DNA from: a virus
DNA length: 28,770 nucleotides
Reading direction: 5' to 3' (one strand)
IMG/VR virus record: IMGVR_UViG_3300044701_001647
Location: 1 to 28,770 of that record
Shown: positions 7,256 to 13,170 of the stretch, piece by piece
Numbering within the stretch: the first letter of the stretch is position 1
Layout: the number at the start of each line of letters is the position of its first letter
Program-made: the position numbers and the translations under genes
Notes under the pieces: model-generated
The model's input: only the letters and a program-made list of their open reading frames with translations
Told to the model about the DNA's origin: nothing
The model's database searches: none

Positions 7256-7263
7256 GATAAATA
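7256..7263 (+). promoter_or_regulatory. T4-type late promoter for the cysteine-rich small protein
   Basis: GATAAATA box matching the T4 late -10 consensus (TATAAATA), about 36 bases before the ATG at 7299. It lies next to the -35 of the opposite early promoter, so early and late transcription diverge here. Confidence 0.6.
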
Positions 7264-7298
7264 TTTATTACAAAGTCCAGTATACTAGGAGAGTTGTA

Positions 7299-7433
7299 AT
7301 GGAAAAATGTGTAAACTGCGGTCACGACTGTCATTGTGAGGAAGATACTTGCAAGGAATGCCACAATGATGTTTGTGCTAACTGCCAACACGAACCTGCA
7401 TTAGACGATATGCCTGCGGATACCCAAAGCTGA
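7299..7433 (+). CDS. Eight-cysteine mini-protein, 44 aa, likely zinc-binding
   Basis: ATG at 7299-7301 with AGGAG 6 bases upstream; stop TGA at 7431-7433. The product has eight cysteines in the first 29 residues: CVNC (4-7), C11, C13, CKEC (18-21) and CANC (26-29), plus histidines at 9, 12 and 22. This suggests one or two zinc knuckles or ribbons. The last 13 residues are acidic and flexible. It is a plus-strand gene between two minus-strand blocks and has its own late promoter. It could be a small adaptor that binds RNA polymerase or nucleic acid, but nothing beyond metal binding can be read. Confidence 0.7.
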   Translation: MEKCVNCGHDCHCEEDTCKECHNDVCANCQHEPALDDMPADTQS

Positions 7434-7443
7434 TTTCTAAGCT

Positions 7444-7460
7444 ATCAAGACTATCTTGAT
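7444..7460. terminator. Possible bidirectional hairpin between convergent genes
   Basis: Perfect 7-bp inverted repeat ATCAAGA/TCTTGAT with a 3-base loop, between the ends of the cysteine-rich gene (+) and the lipoprotein gene (-). It has no strong T-tract on either side, so termination is only likely by position. Confidence 0.35.
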
Positions 7461-7469
7461 TGCCCTCAT

Positions 7470-8204
7470 TTAAATATTTTGGAATACATTTCTCAAAATT
7501 CCCATTAAGCCTTGTTCTGAAGCTACCTGTGTATAATGATGTCTTCTTACTGCAAGTGCTCTTTTCGGATCATACAATTCAATACTTACACTATTTTTTT
7601 GGTTTCCGCCTAAGATTCGCCAATATTCTTTTCCGTCAATGTCTACAGTTTCAACATAAAACCCTACATGTCCTTGCCAACTGGCTCTTCCTCTCGGAAA
7701 TATAACTACATCACCCGGCATTGGATCTTTATTTTTATGATCTACTGGGTCACCCCACTCTAAAAAACTTCTAGCTAACAACGGATGTATTGAAACAGTA
7801 TCCGATCCAGGTATATCGTTTTCATTTAAAACACTATTGACAAACGCTGCACACCATTCTATTGTTCTAGGGTCGATATTCATAAATTCTTTTAATTCGT
7901 ATCGATTTTTACTTTCTGTAAACCCTAAATACATTTCTGCAATTAATATGTTTTGTGCGTTTATTTTTATTTGATCTTTTAACTGTCTAGAGGTATATGA
8001 TTGACTAATCGGTATAATTAAATCTTCTGGTCTTGATTTCGGTCGTTGATTAAAAAACAAATCATCAGGTCTTGCCGGTGGAGTTTCAGGTTCTGTAATC
8101 TCATATACTACTTCGCTAACTCCTTCTTCAAGAGACTGAGAAACCACTTGAAGATTAGCACACCCTGCTAAAAATAAAGAAAATGTTAAAAGTAGTAATT
8201 TCAT
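7470..8204 (-). CDS. Exported lipoprotein with CHAP-like (TIGR02594-type) amidase domain
   Basis: The 244-residue product starts with a signal peptide ending in the lipobox LAGC (Cys15), so it should be lipidated and anchored in the envelope. A proline-rich linker (about 35-65) follows. The C-terminal domain (about 85-230) matches cysteine peptidase/amidases of the CHAP/NlpC type: WCAAFVN with nucleophile Cys118, a PGDVVIFPRG turn, GHVGFY with His179, and LGGNQ (Asn201). Such enzymes cut peptidoglycan cross-links. As a host-anchored product it could remodel murein, aid lysis or exclude other phages; the role is inferred. A late promoter precedes it. The RBS AGAGGG leaves very little leader. 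Confidence 0.8.
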   Translation of the reverse strand: MKLLLLTFSLFLAGCANLQVVSQSLEEGVSEVVYEITEPETPPARPDDLFFNQRPKSRPEDLIIPISQSYTSRQLKDQIKINAQNILIAEMYLGFTESKNRYELKEFMNIDPRTIEWCAAFVNSVLNENDIPGSDTVSIHPLLARSFLEWGDPVDHKNKDPMPGDVVIFPRGRASWQGHVGFYVETVDIDGKEYWRILGGNQKNSVSIELYDPKRALAVRRHHYTQVASEQGLMGILRNVFQNI

Positions 8205-8257
8205 TGCCCTCTCCTATAGTATTTATTGATAAATATCTTTATAAAGTAAGAGGGCAA
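8204..8257. promoter_or_regulatory. Divergent T4-type late promoters within a shared RBS-masking inverted repeat
   Basis: AATAAATA on the minus strand (8220-8227) directly abuts GATAAATA on the plus strand (8228-8235). Nine-base arms TTGCCCTCT (8204-8212) and AGAGGGCAA (8249-8257) flank both promoters. Each arm is the ribosome-binding site of one of the divergent genes and the complement of the other, so RNA read through from outside would hide the site. RNA from the local late promoter would not contain the 5' arm. Confidence 0.7.
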
Positions 8258-8261
8258 CTTT

Positions 8262-8540
8262 ATGGATTTTTTAACACTTGTTGGTGAAGTTGGGTTTCCC
8301 ATAGCCGGAGCATTAGCTGCGGGTGTGTTTGTGTTTATTACACTGAAGTTTATTCTTGCTAGTGTTACAGATTCAGTTCATACACTTAAAAATATTATGG
8401 GCGCACTAGACAATCGTGTGCAAACCATGAACAACGACCTAGTTAAAATAGATGCCTTGCTGAGTTATGTACTACATGTAAAGCCCAACGTTGAGCGTAT
8501 AGCTGCAAACGAAGGGAAGGATGATGCAAGGAGGGATTAA
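8262..8540 (+). CDS. Small membrane protein, 92 aa (holin-like layout)
   Basis: An N-terminal hydrophobic segment (about residues 11-33, FPIAGALAAGVFVFITLKFI) is followed by an amphipathic coiled-coil-like helix (TLKNIMGALDNRVQTMNNDL). The layout resembles small phage holin-like or virion-associated membrane proteins and is clearly related to the product of 9260 (GFPI... then LDNRV/LVDRV... NDL). AGAGGGCAA is the RBS and a T4-type late promoter precedes it. Function not proven; a lysis role would fit the lipoprotein amidase next door. Confidence 0.75.
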   Translation: MDFLTLVGEVGFPIAGALAAGVFVFITLKFILASVTDSVHTLKNIMGALDNRVQTMNNDLVKIDALLSYVLHVKPNVERIAANEGKDDARRD

Positions 8541-9023
8541 ATGTTAGATCCAATGTCTGCTATTGCCATGGCTACATCGGCATACGGTATGGTAACACGA
8601 ATGGTCGCTGCTGGGCGTGAATTTGAAGATACAGCTCAACAACTAGGAAAGTGGTTTGGTGCTGTATCAGACCTGCGTAGAGCAGAGCAGGAAAACAAAA
8701 ATCCTCCATTGTTTAAAAAACTATTTGCCAGTGGTTCGATTGAAGAAGAATCTCTAGCATTGCTGATGCATACAAAGAAAATTGCAGAGCAAGAAAAAGA
8801 ATTAAGAACGCTCCTTATGTATCGTTACGGTTCAAATGCATGGGAAGAGTTAATGACCATGAGACGACAAATTGCAAAACAGCGTCAAGACACAATCTAT
8901 AGACAGCAAGAACTAAGACAAAATCTTATTGATGGTATTATGATTTTGTCTTTTATAGTATTAGCCAGCGGTATGTTGATTGGTATGGTATATTGGGTAG
9001 GTGTTGTAAAATACTGGTGGTAA
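8541..9023 (+). CDS. Marine T4-like phage membrane-anchored protein, 160 aa
   Basis: Soluble helical N-terminal 125 residues contain GREFEDTAQQLGKWFGAVSD and a KKLFASGSIEEESLAL segment. One transmembrane helix follows near the C-terminus (about 132-155). I recognise the pattern from marine T4-like phages, where the function is unknown. AAGGAGGG lies 5-6 bases before the ATG and the start follows the previous stop directly. Probably one complex with the neighbouring small membrane proteins. Confidence 0.75.
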   Translation: MLDPMSAIAMATSAYGMVTRMVAAGREFEDTAQQLGKWFGAVSDLRRAEQENKNPPLFKKLFASGSIEEESLALLMHTKKIAEQEKELRTLLMYRYGSNAWEELMTMRRQIAKQRQDTIYRQQELRQNLIDGIMILSFIVLASGMLIGMVYWVGVVKYWW

Positions 9024-9027
9024 CGTT

Positions 9028-9231
9028 ATGATCGAATTACTGTTATCTGGTGTGTTCTATACTCACTTATGGATGAACAATCAAAACACATTTGTAAAAA
9101 TATGTGAATATAGAGCTGAAAGGAATGTAAGCATATCTTATTACTATTCTCCACATAGAATATGGATTTATGATTGGCAGACCTGTCCTCGAAGCCAAAA
9201 AGTTAACTCAACAGGTACTAGAAAATTTTAA
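9028..9231 (+). CDS. Small hypothetical protein, 67 aa
   Basis: The N-terminus is hydrophobic (MIELLLSGVFYTHLW) and might be a signal anchor. The rest is soluble, with two cysteines (26 and 53), tyrosine clusters (ISYYYSPH) and a CPRS segment. It follows the 160-residue gene by 4 bases and belongs to the same plus-strand unit. No family recognised. Confidence 0.6.
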   Translation: MIELLLSGVFYTHLWMNNQNTFVKICEYRAERNVSISYYYSPHRIWIYDWQTCPRSQKVNSTGTRKF

Positions 9232-9237
9232 TAAATA
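9230..9237 (+). promoter_or_regulatory. T4-type late promoter before the 127-aa membrane protein
   Basis: AATAAATA overlapping the stop codon of the previous gene, centred in a palindrome with ATTTATTA. The downstream leader carries ATAGGGCAA, a variant of the AGGGCAA element shared by several late genes here. The ATG is at 9260. Confidence 0.6.
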
Positions 9238-9259
9238 TTATTTATTATAGGGCAATTTA

Positions 9260-9643
9260 ATGGAATTTGATATAGCACAAGCAATCAGTGAATACGGCTT
9301 TCCGATAATAGCAGCCATGGGCATGGGATATTTTATCTTCTTCATATGGAAATGGGTGACAGAAACCATTGATCCTATACTAGGTGAAACACAGTTTACA
9401 CTAATCAAACTGGTAGATCGTGTACGCATGTTAGACAACGATCTTATTCGCCTTAATATGAAGTTAAGCATGGTTTTAGAATACAGAGGGCTACTAGAAC
9501 AATCAAACATACCTAAAAAAGATCTAGAAGAACTAGATGATATTATAAACAAGTATCAATCAAAAAGCGCAGTATTTAACAGTACAGGTAAAGCAGATGC
9601 GCCTAAACCTGCACCTAAACCTGCAGAACCAAAAAAAAACTAA
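9260..9643 (+). CDS. Membrane protein paralogous to the 8262 product, 127 aa, with -1 frameshift signal at its end
   Basis: One membrane segment at about residues 12-32 (GFPIIAAMGMGYFIFFIWKW), then a coiled-coil helix (LIKLVDRVRMLDNDLIRLNM). The tail ends in a Pro/Lys/Ala linker (APKPAPKPAEPKK). Similarity to the 92-residue product (GFPI, DRV, NDL spacing) shows duplication. The coding sequence ends in A9, containing the heptamer A AAA AAC followed at once by TAA. The -1 frame is open for another 47 codons ending in a second membrane segment, so a 174-residue fusion is possible. Confidence 0.75.
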   Translation: MEFDIAQAISEYGFPIIAAMGMGYFIFFIWKWVTETIDPILGETQFTLIKLVDRVRMLDNDLIRLNMKLSMVLEYRGLLEQSNIPKKDLEELDDIINKYQSKSAVFNSTGKADAPKPAPKPAEPKKN

Positions 9644-9783
9644 CTTTTGATCTACGAAAAATACCATTTCCTAGAATAGAAGTAGCATCCATGCAAACAG
9701 AATGGTTTCGTAGCCCGAAAAACATGGTCATAATATTCGCATTGTTTTTGTTAGTAAACGGACTAGTGTTAATTACTTTGTAG
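9640..9783 (+). CDS. Downstream -1-frame extension (47 codons) or separate 30-aa membrane peptide
   Basis: Read from 9640 in the -1 frame, this continues the preceding protein with LTFDLRKIPFPRIEVAS and then a hydrophobic helix (MVIIFALFLLVNGLVLITL), stopping at TAG 9781-9783. The internal ATG at 9691-9693 gives a 30-residue peptide but has no convincing ribosome-binding site, which favours translation as a fusion. The end overlaps the convergent GIY-YIG gene by 11 bases. It is either a true programmed frameshift or an A9 length error in the assembly. Confidence 0.55.
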   Translation, partial: LTFDLRKIPFPRIEVASMQTEWFRSPKNMVIIFALFLLVNGLVLITL

Positions 9784-10414
9784 TCGCTTTCTTAAGTTTA
9801 TAGGGACTAACTCCTGTTGCTCTACTAGCGGCATTTAGACTAGGATATTCTACACCTTCGTATGTTACTGCTTTACTAAACGATGCCATTTCTTCTGGTG
9901 TGCGTTTTCTTTGCACTCCGGTCTTGCCTGCGTTCCAAGTCTTTTTGCCAGCCCAGTAACGAGAATTGTTTTCACTATAACGCTGTCGTTGCTCACCGGT
10001 GCGTACTTTGCCTGTATTAGCAATTTTAGTTTTTTCGCCTATCATACGTTTTGTTTCTTCTGTATGTTTCTTACCGTAGAATCCATTCTTTTCGCCGTAT
10101 AAAAAGTTACCACTTGCTATGTGTGATTGGTATGCTGGACTCATTGATGTATCGCCGCCATCTCCTTGCTCAGGAACAATATTTGCCCACTCTTTAGATT
10201 CTACTACGTTGTATAGATTACTGTAATACAGAGCTTTTTCTTTAAACAACTCTTTATCGTCTGTTTCAAATAGTATTTCTGTAGTATGTTCTTCGCCGTG
10301 CTTGTTTAGATGACGTAACCAATGCGTGCCGGAACCTTTATACTTATAAGGGTCGCCGACAGTTTTTCCTAGATACCTTAATCCGGTTGCGTGTGTTTTA
10401 ATATACAGATACAT
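9773..10414 (-). mobile_element. Free-standing GIY-YIG homing endonuclease (Seg-like), 213 aa
   Basis: The N-terminus YLYIKTHATGLRYLGKT is the GIY-YIG motif region. FKEKALYYSNLYNVVESKEW and the NIVPEQGDGG segment follow, as in T4 Seg enzymes. Residues about 107-130 (GEKNGFYGKKHTEETKRMIG) are a NUMOD3 DNA-binding motif with a second partial copy. The C-terminus (SLNAASRATGVSPYKLKKA) is a NUMOD1-like helix-turn-helix. The enzyme cuts related phage genomes lacking the gene and spreads by repair. It sits exactly between convergent units and overlaps the neighbouring frame. Late promoter plus RBS hairpin lie upstream. Confidence 0.9.
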
Positions 10415-10440
10415 TGTATTTCTCCTACAATGTATTTAGC
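10410..10440 (-). promoter_or_regulatory. Late promoter overlapping a start-codon hairpin of the homing endonuclease
   Basis: GCTAAATA (10433-10440) is followed by TACATTGTA, GGAGAAA and TACAATGTA: 9-bp arms at 10426-10434 and 10410-10418. The Shine-Dalgarno forms the 7-base loop and the ATG lies in the 3' arm. RNA from upstream folds and blocks the start. RNA from the late promoter should begin within or past the 5' arm and escape. I-TevI of T4 is controlled in this way. Confidence 0.75.
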
Positions 10441-10457
10441 CGTTGCGTTAAATATAC

Positions 10458-12497
10458 TTACTTTGTCAGGGCAATAAACACGCCATTCCAATCCTCAGGT
10501 AGATCTTGTGTAAGCATGTACTCACAGCGTTCAATCCACATGTCATAGTACTTGTCCATTTTGCCTTCGAACTGACCTCTCAGTTTACGACATTCCTCAA
10601 TCGCTTCAAGAAATCTCTGCTGTCTGTATAGTGTGTGCATACCGATATGACGCTTTTTACTTGAGTTGTAGTGAGTTTTTACGTCATCTAACACAGTGTA
10701 GAGAGGAATACCTACTGTTTTGCCTTTAACAGCAAGATCATCAATCTTTAGGAAGAAGAATTCGTCTTTGCAACGTTCTACTGTAGCACCACCCACGAGT
10801 AATAAGCAGCCGTATTCTTTGCATTTTGATTCGATTCTTGCGGCAGTGCTAACTGCGTCTCCAAGCACATCGTAACTGTGTCGTTTAGTTGATCCCATTT
10901 CTCCGATGTATCCGAGTCCTGTGTTGATGCCTGCTCCCATGCCAACTGGTGGTCTTCCTTCGGCAATAATGGTTTCATTAAACTTCTCCACGGCTTTGAG
11001 CATTTGTAGGCCTGTACGAACACAGGTCGCTGGGTGTTTAGAGTCATCTATAGGTGCGTTGTGAATGTGCATACTAGCATCACCTATGTACTTAATGATC
11101 ATACCGTTGTTGTCTAACACAGGCTGTGTGATAGCGTCCATATACCCATTCATTATTTTAGTAAGACCCTGTACATCATCACCAAAACTTTCACCTAGCG
11201 GAGTAAATCCACGCAGGTCTGAAAACAGTATGCTTACTTCTTTCTTTATGCCTTTTTTGATTAGATCTGGATTTTCCTGTAGCAATTTAACCACAGTAGG
11301 CGATGCATATCCTTCAAACTGTTTCTTAATTGCCTGCTTCTGCAAGAACTCACTTATAAATTTAACTGTGTATCTTATTAACCCTACCAATAATAAAAAT
11401 GCAGCAGGCATAAATCCATCAAATAAGAAATTATAAGTAGCAAACGCATAGATGCTACCACCCAGCGAACTGCCTACAAGTATTACAAAAATACCAATAC
11501 CCACATAGGTCCAGCGGGCAGCAACTATTAGAGTTAACCCAGCAAGAACAAATGCTAGTAGTTCAGCACCAGGCGCCCAAGCAGGGCGCTCTATATTACT
11601 AGCGTTAAACACTGTGCCTAGCATTGCTGCTTGTAGTTCATGTGGCCATACTCCGCCTTTGGCTGTTGCTATTGGCTGCGTAATACCCGCGGCTGTTGGA
11701 CCTACAAATACTATACCACCCGCAAAATCTTCTGGCAAGTTGTTAGCACTATGACTGCTAAAGCCTTGACTCCAGTCTATCCACACTCTACTCAGTTCGT
11801 CAGTGGGCAATACGCCATACTGCGGAATACGCAGTTTGTCAACTCCTAACGGTGACAGTTTAATTTGAAAACTAGGATCGCCTGCCATTACTCTAAGAAC
11901 TTCCATAGTAACGTTAGGATATAATATTCCTCCGCTTTCTATCACTAGCGGAGCACGTCTAGTAATTCCGTCAATTTCTGGAAAAGTATTAACAATCCCT
12001 GAACCAACAGCACTGCGCTCAATCGGCGGCACGTTGGCTATAATGCCGGGGACACTAGGAATAAGATCAATATAGTCGCTATTAATGATGCTAGCACCAG
12101 GGTTGATTGGTTCATTTTTGCCCTCCTCTGAACCTAACATGGTAACTATGACTGGATATTCTGTCATAATATCTGACAGCACAGTGTCTTGGCCTGCTCT
12201 GTCAGCCTCACTCATTAATACGTTAAACACTACTAGTCCGGCACCTCTAGCATATAGATCTTCTATAAGAGCTGCATAGTCTCCTCTAGGCCAGGGCCAT
12301 TGTCCTTTAGCATCAATGCTTGCTTCATCTATGTTAACTGTGTAAATGTTATTAGCTACAGTTGGTTGATTTACTATCAACTGGTCGAAGTATCGTAATT
12401 TAAGACTTTCTAAAAAATTAGGGTTACTAAGTTGTAGCCAGCCTAATAATCCTAAAACTAGAATGCTCCACACAGGTGATAATAAAAGTTTTTTCAT
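10458..12497 (-). CDS. CHASE2-domain class III adenylate cyclase, 679 aa
   Basis: Domain order: an N-terminal membrane anchor (about 5-22), an extracytoplasmic CHASE2 sensor (about 30-290, with QWPWPRGDYAALI and a GPTAAGI segment), three membrane helices (about 308-380), and a cytoplasmic cyclase domain (about 415-605). Catalytic residues are present: metal aspartates Asp427 (FSDLRGFT) and Asp473 (YIGDA), adenine-selecting Lys469 and Asp543 (YDVLGD), and transition-state Arg554. The usual Asn of GDAVN is Ser550. It should make cAMP from ATP in response to a periplasmic cue. Last gene of a late operon with a predicted barrel protein (13095) and a small protein (12748); start overlap is ATGA. 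Confidence 0.9.
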   Translation of the reverse strand: MKKLLLSPVWSILVLGLLGWLQLSNPNFLESLKLRYFDQLIVNQPTVANNIYTVNIDEASIDAKGQWPWPRGDYAALIEDLYARGAGLVVFNVLMSEADRAGQDTVLSDIMTEYPVIVTMLGSEEGKNEPINPGASIINSDYIDLIPSVPGIIANVPPIERSAVGSGIVNTFPEIDGITRRAPLVIESGGILYPNVTMEVLRVMAGDPSFQIKLSPLGVDKLRIPQYGVLPTDELSRVWIDWSQGFSSHSANNLPEDFAGGIVFVGPTAAGITQPIATAKGGVWPHELQAAMLGTVFNASNIERPAWAPGAELLAFVLAGLTLIVAARWTYVGIGIFVILVGSSLGGSIYAFATYNFLFDGFMPAAFLLLVGLIRYTVKFISEFLQKQAIKKQFEGYASPTVVKLLQENPDLIKKGIKKEVSILFSDLRGFTPLGESFGDDVQGLTKIMNGYMDAITQPVLDNNGMIIKYIGDASMHIHNAPIDDSKHPATCVRTGLQMLKAVEKFNETIIAEGRPPVGMGAGINTGLGYIGEMGSTKRHSYDVLGDAVSTAARIESKCKEYGCLLLVGGATVERCKDEFFFLKIDDLAVKGKTVGIPLYTVLDDVKTHYNSSKKRHIGMHTLYRQQRFLEAIEECRKLRGQFEGKMDKYYDMWIERCEYMLTQDLPEDWNGVFIALTK

Positions 12498-12748
12498 TTC
12501 TTTTTTCCTAACAGTTTTGCTTTTAGATCATCCATTTCTGTGGATTTGGTAGTATTTATTTTGAGTTCCGCTTGGGCCACCATTGGTTTGGGTTGTACTT
12601 TAGTATTTTTATTGGGTTCTTCGCTCCACGGATAGCTGCTTCTAAAAGCGGCGATACGGGTCTGGATTTCAGCAGCTCTAATAGCGATTTCTGATGGTCC
12701 GGTGTCCTCATTTGCTTCTTCCACGAATAGTTTTCTCAGCCATTTCAT
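12494..12748 (-). CDS. Small basic/acidic hypothetical protein, 84 aa
   Basis: Soluble and low-complexity toward the C-terminus, ending MDDLKAKLLGKKK. The N-terminus MKWLRKLFVEEANED could be an amphipathic membrane-binding helix. It sits between the predicted barrel gene and the cyclase gene with 4-base overlaps on both sides, so it is made together with them. No family recognised; a linker between membrane and cyclase is conceivable but unsupported. Confidence 0.65.
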   Translation of the reverse strand: MKWLRKLFVEEANEDTGPSEIAIRAAEIQTRIAAFRSSYPWSEEPNKNTKVQPKPMVAQAELKINTTKSTEMDDLKAKLLGKKK

Positions 12749-13095
12749 TTTAATTTAAACTCATATCCTAAAACTAAACCAAGGTTATTATCATTATTAA
12801 ATTTTTCTATCACAGGTGCTGCATAAAGACTGTGTTCTTCATTCATTTCATATATTACTCTAGCCATGGGTGCTAGATCTCCTATAGCTGAATAACCTGT
12901 AACTATGCCTATTTCTAAATCTATCTTTCCAAAATCATATATTTTGCCTGCGTAAAAACTCACATGCTGTTCCGAATTGTAATACGAACCAATCATATAA
13001 TGTTTATCTTCTAATCGTATATGCGGATGAATTCCATTATATGTGCCGCTTAAACCTAGGTGTGCACCAAACGCTAAAGATAATAATAGGTCCAT
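12745..13095 (-). CDS. Predicted small outer-membrane beta-barrel-like protein, 116 aa
   Basis: Alternating hydrophobic strands with aromatic girdles (HYMIGSYYNSEQHVSFYAG, IDLEIGIVTGYSAIG, LGLVLGYEFKLK) and a hydrophobic N-terminus (MDLLLSLAFGAHLG) that may be a signal sequence. I know similar short proteins from marine myoviruses, where the function is unknown. Late promoter GGTAAATA and a GGAGGGCAA ribosome-binding element precede it. It could modify the host outer membrane, or be a small virion protein. Confidence 0.6.
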   Translation of the reverse strand: MDLLLSLAFGAHLGLSGTYNGIHPHIRLEDKHYMIGSYYNSEQHVSFYAGKIYDFGKIDLEIGIVTGYSAIGDLAPMARVIYEMNEEHSLYAAPVIEKFNNDNNLGLVLGYEFKLK

Positions 13096-13113
13096 GTTTT
13101 GCCCTCCGTGTTG

Positions 13114-13121
13114 TATTTACC
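13114..13121 (-). promoter_or_regulatory. T4-type late promoter for the barrel-cyclase operon
   Basis: GGTAAATA on the minus strand, about 18 bases before the ATG at 13095, with GGAGGGCAA between. It lies right after the curli-operon terminator, so the two operons are transcriptionally separate. Confidence 0.6.
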
Positions 13122-13122
13122 T

Positions 13123-13147
13123 AAAAAAATAGAGCCCGAAGGCTCTA
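13123..13147 (-). terminator. Rho-independent terminator with UUCG loop, end of curli operon
   Basis: The minus strand reads TAGAGCC TTCG GGCTCTA followed by seven T: a 7-bp stem with a cUUCGg tetraloop, the stable loop common in T4 terminators. It lies 24 bases past the stop of the curlin/adhesin gene. Confidence 0.9.
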
Positions 13148-13170
13148 AGTTATAAAGATGGTAGTATGTT

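Noticed and set aside
7461-7468. Orphan TGAGGGCA element after a TTTAAAT box on the minus strand, giving a possible 10-codon frame
   Set aside because: It lies within the end of the lipoprotein region and starts only a very short frame ending in TAG; more likely a decayed or chance copy of the late leader element.
9238-9552. Minus-strand open frame opposite the 127-residue membrane protein
   Set aside because: Serine-rich antisense product without RBS; the plus-strand gene has a late promoter, an AGGGCAA element and a paralog.
9773-10414. GIY-YIG gene as part of a group I intron
   Set aside because: Both neighbouring coding sequences are complete and there is no interrupted gene or intron core visible, so it is a free-standing homing endonuclease.
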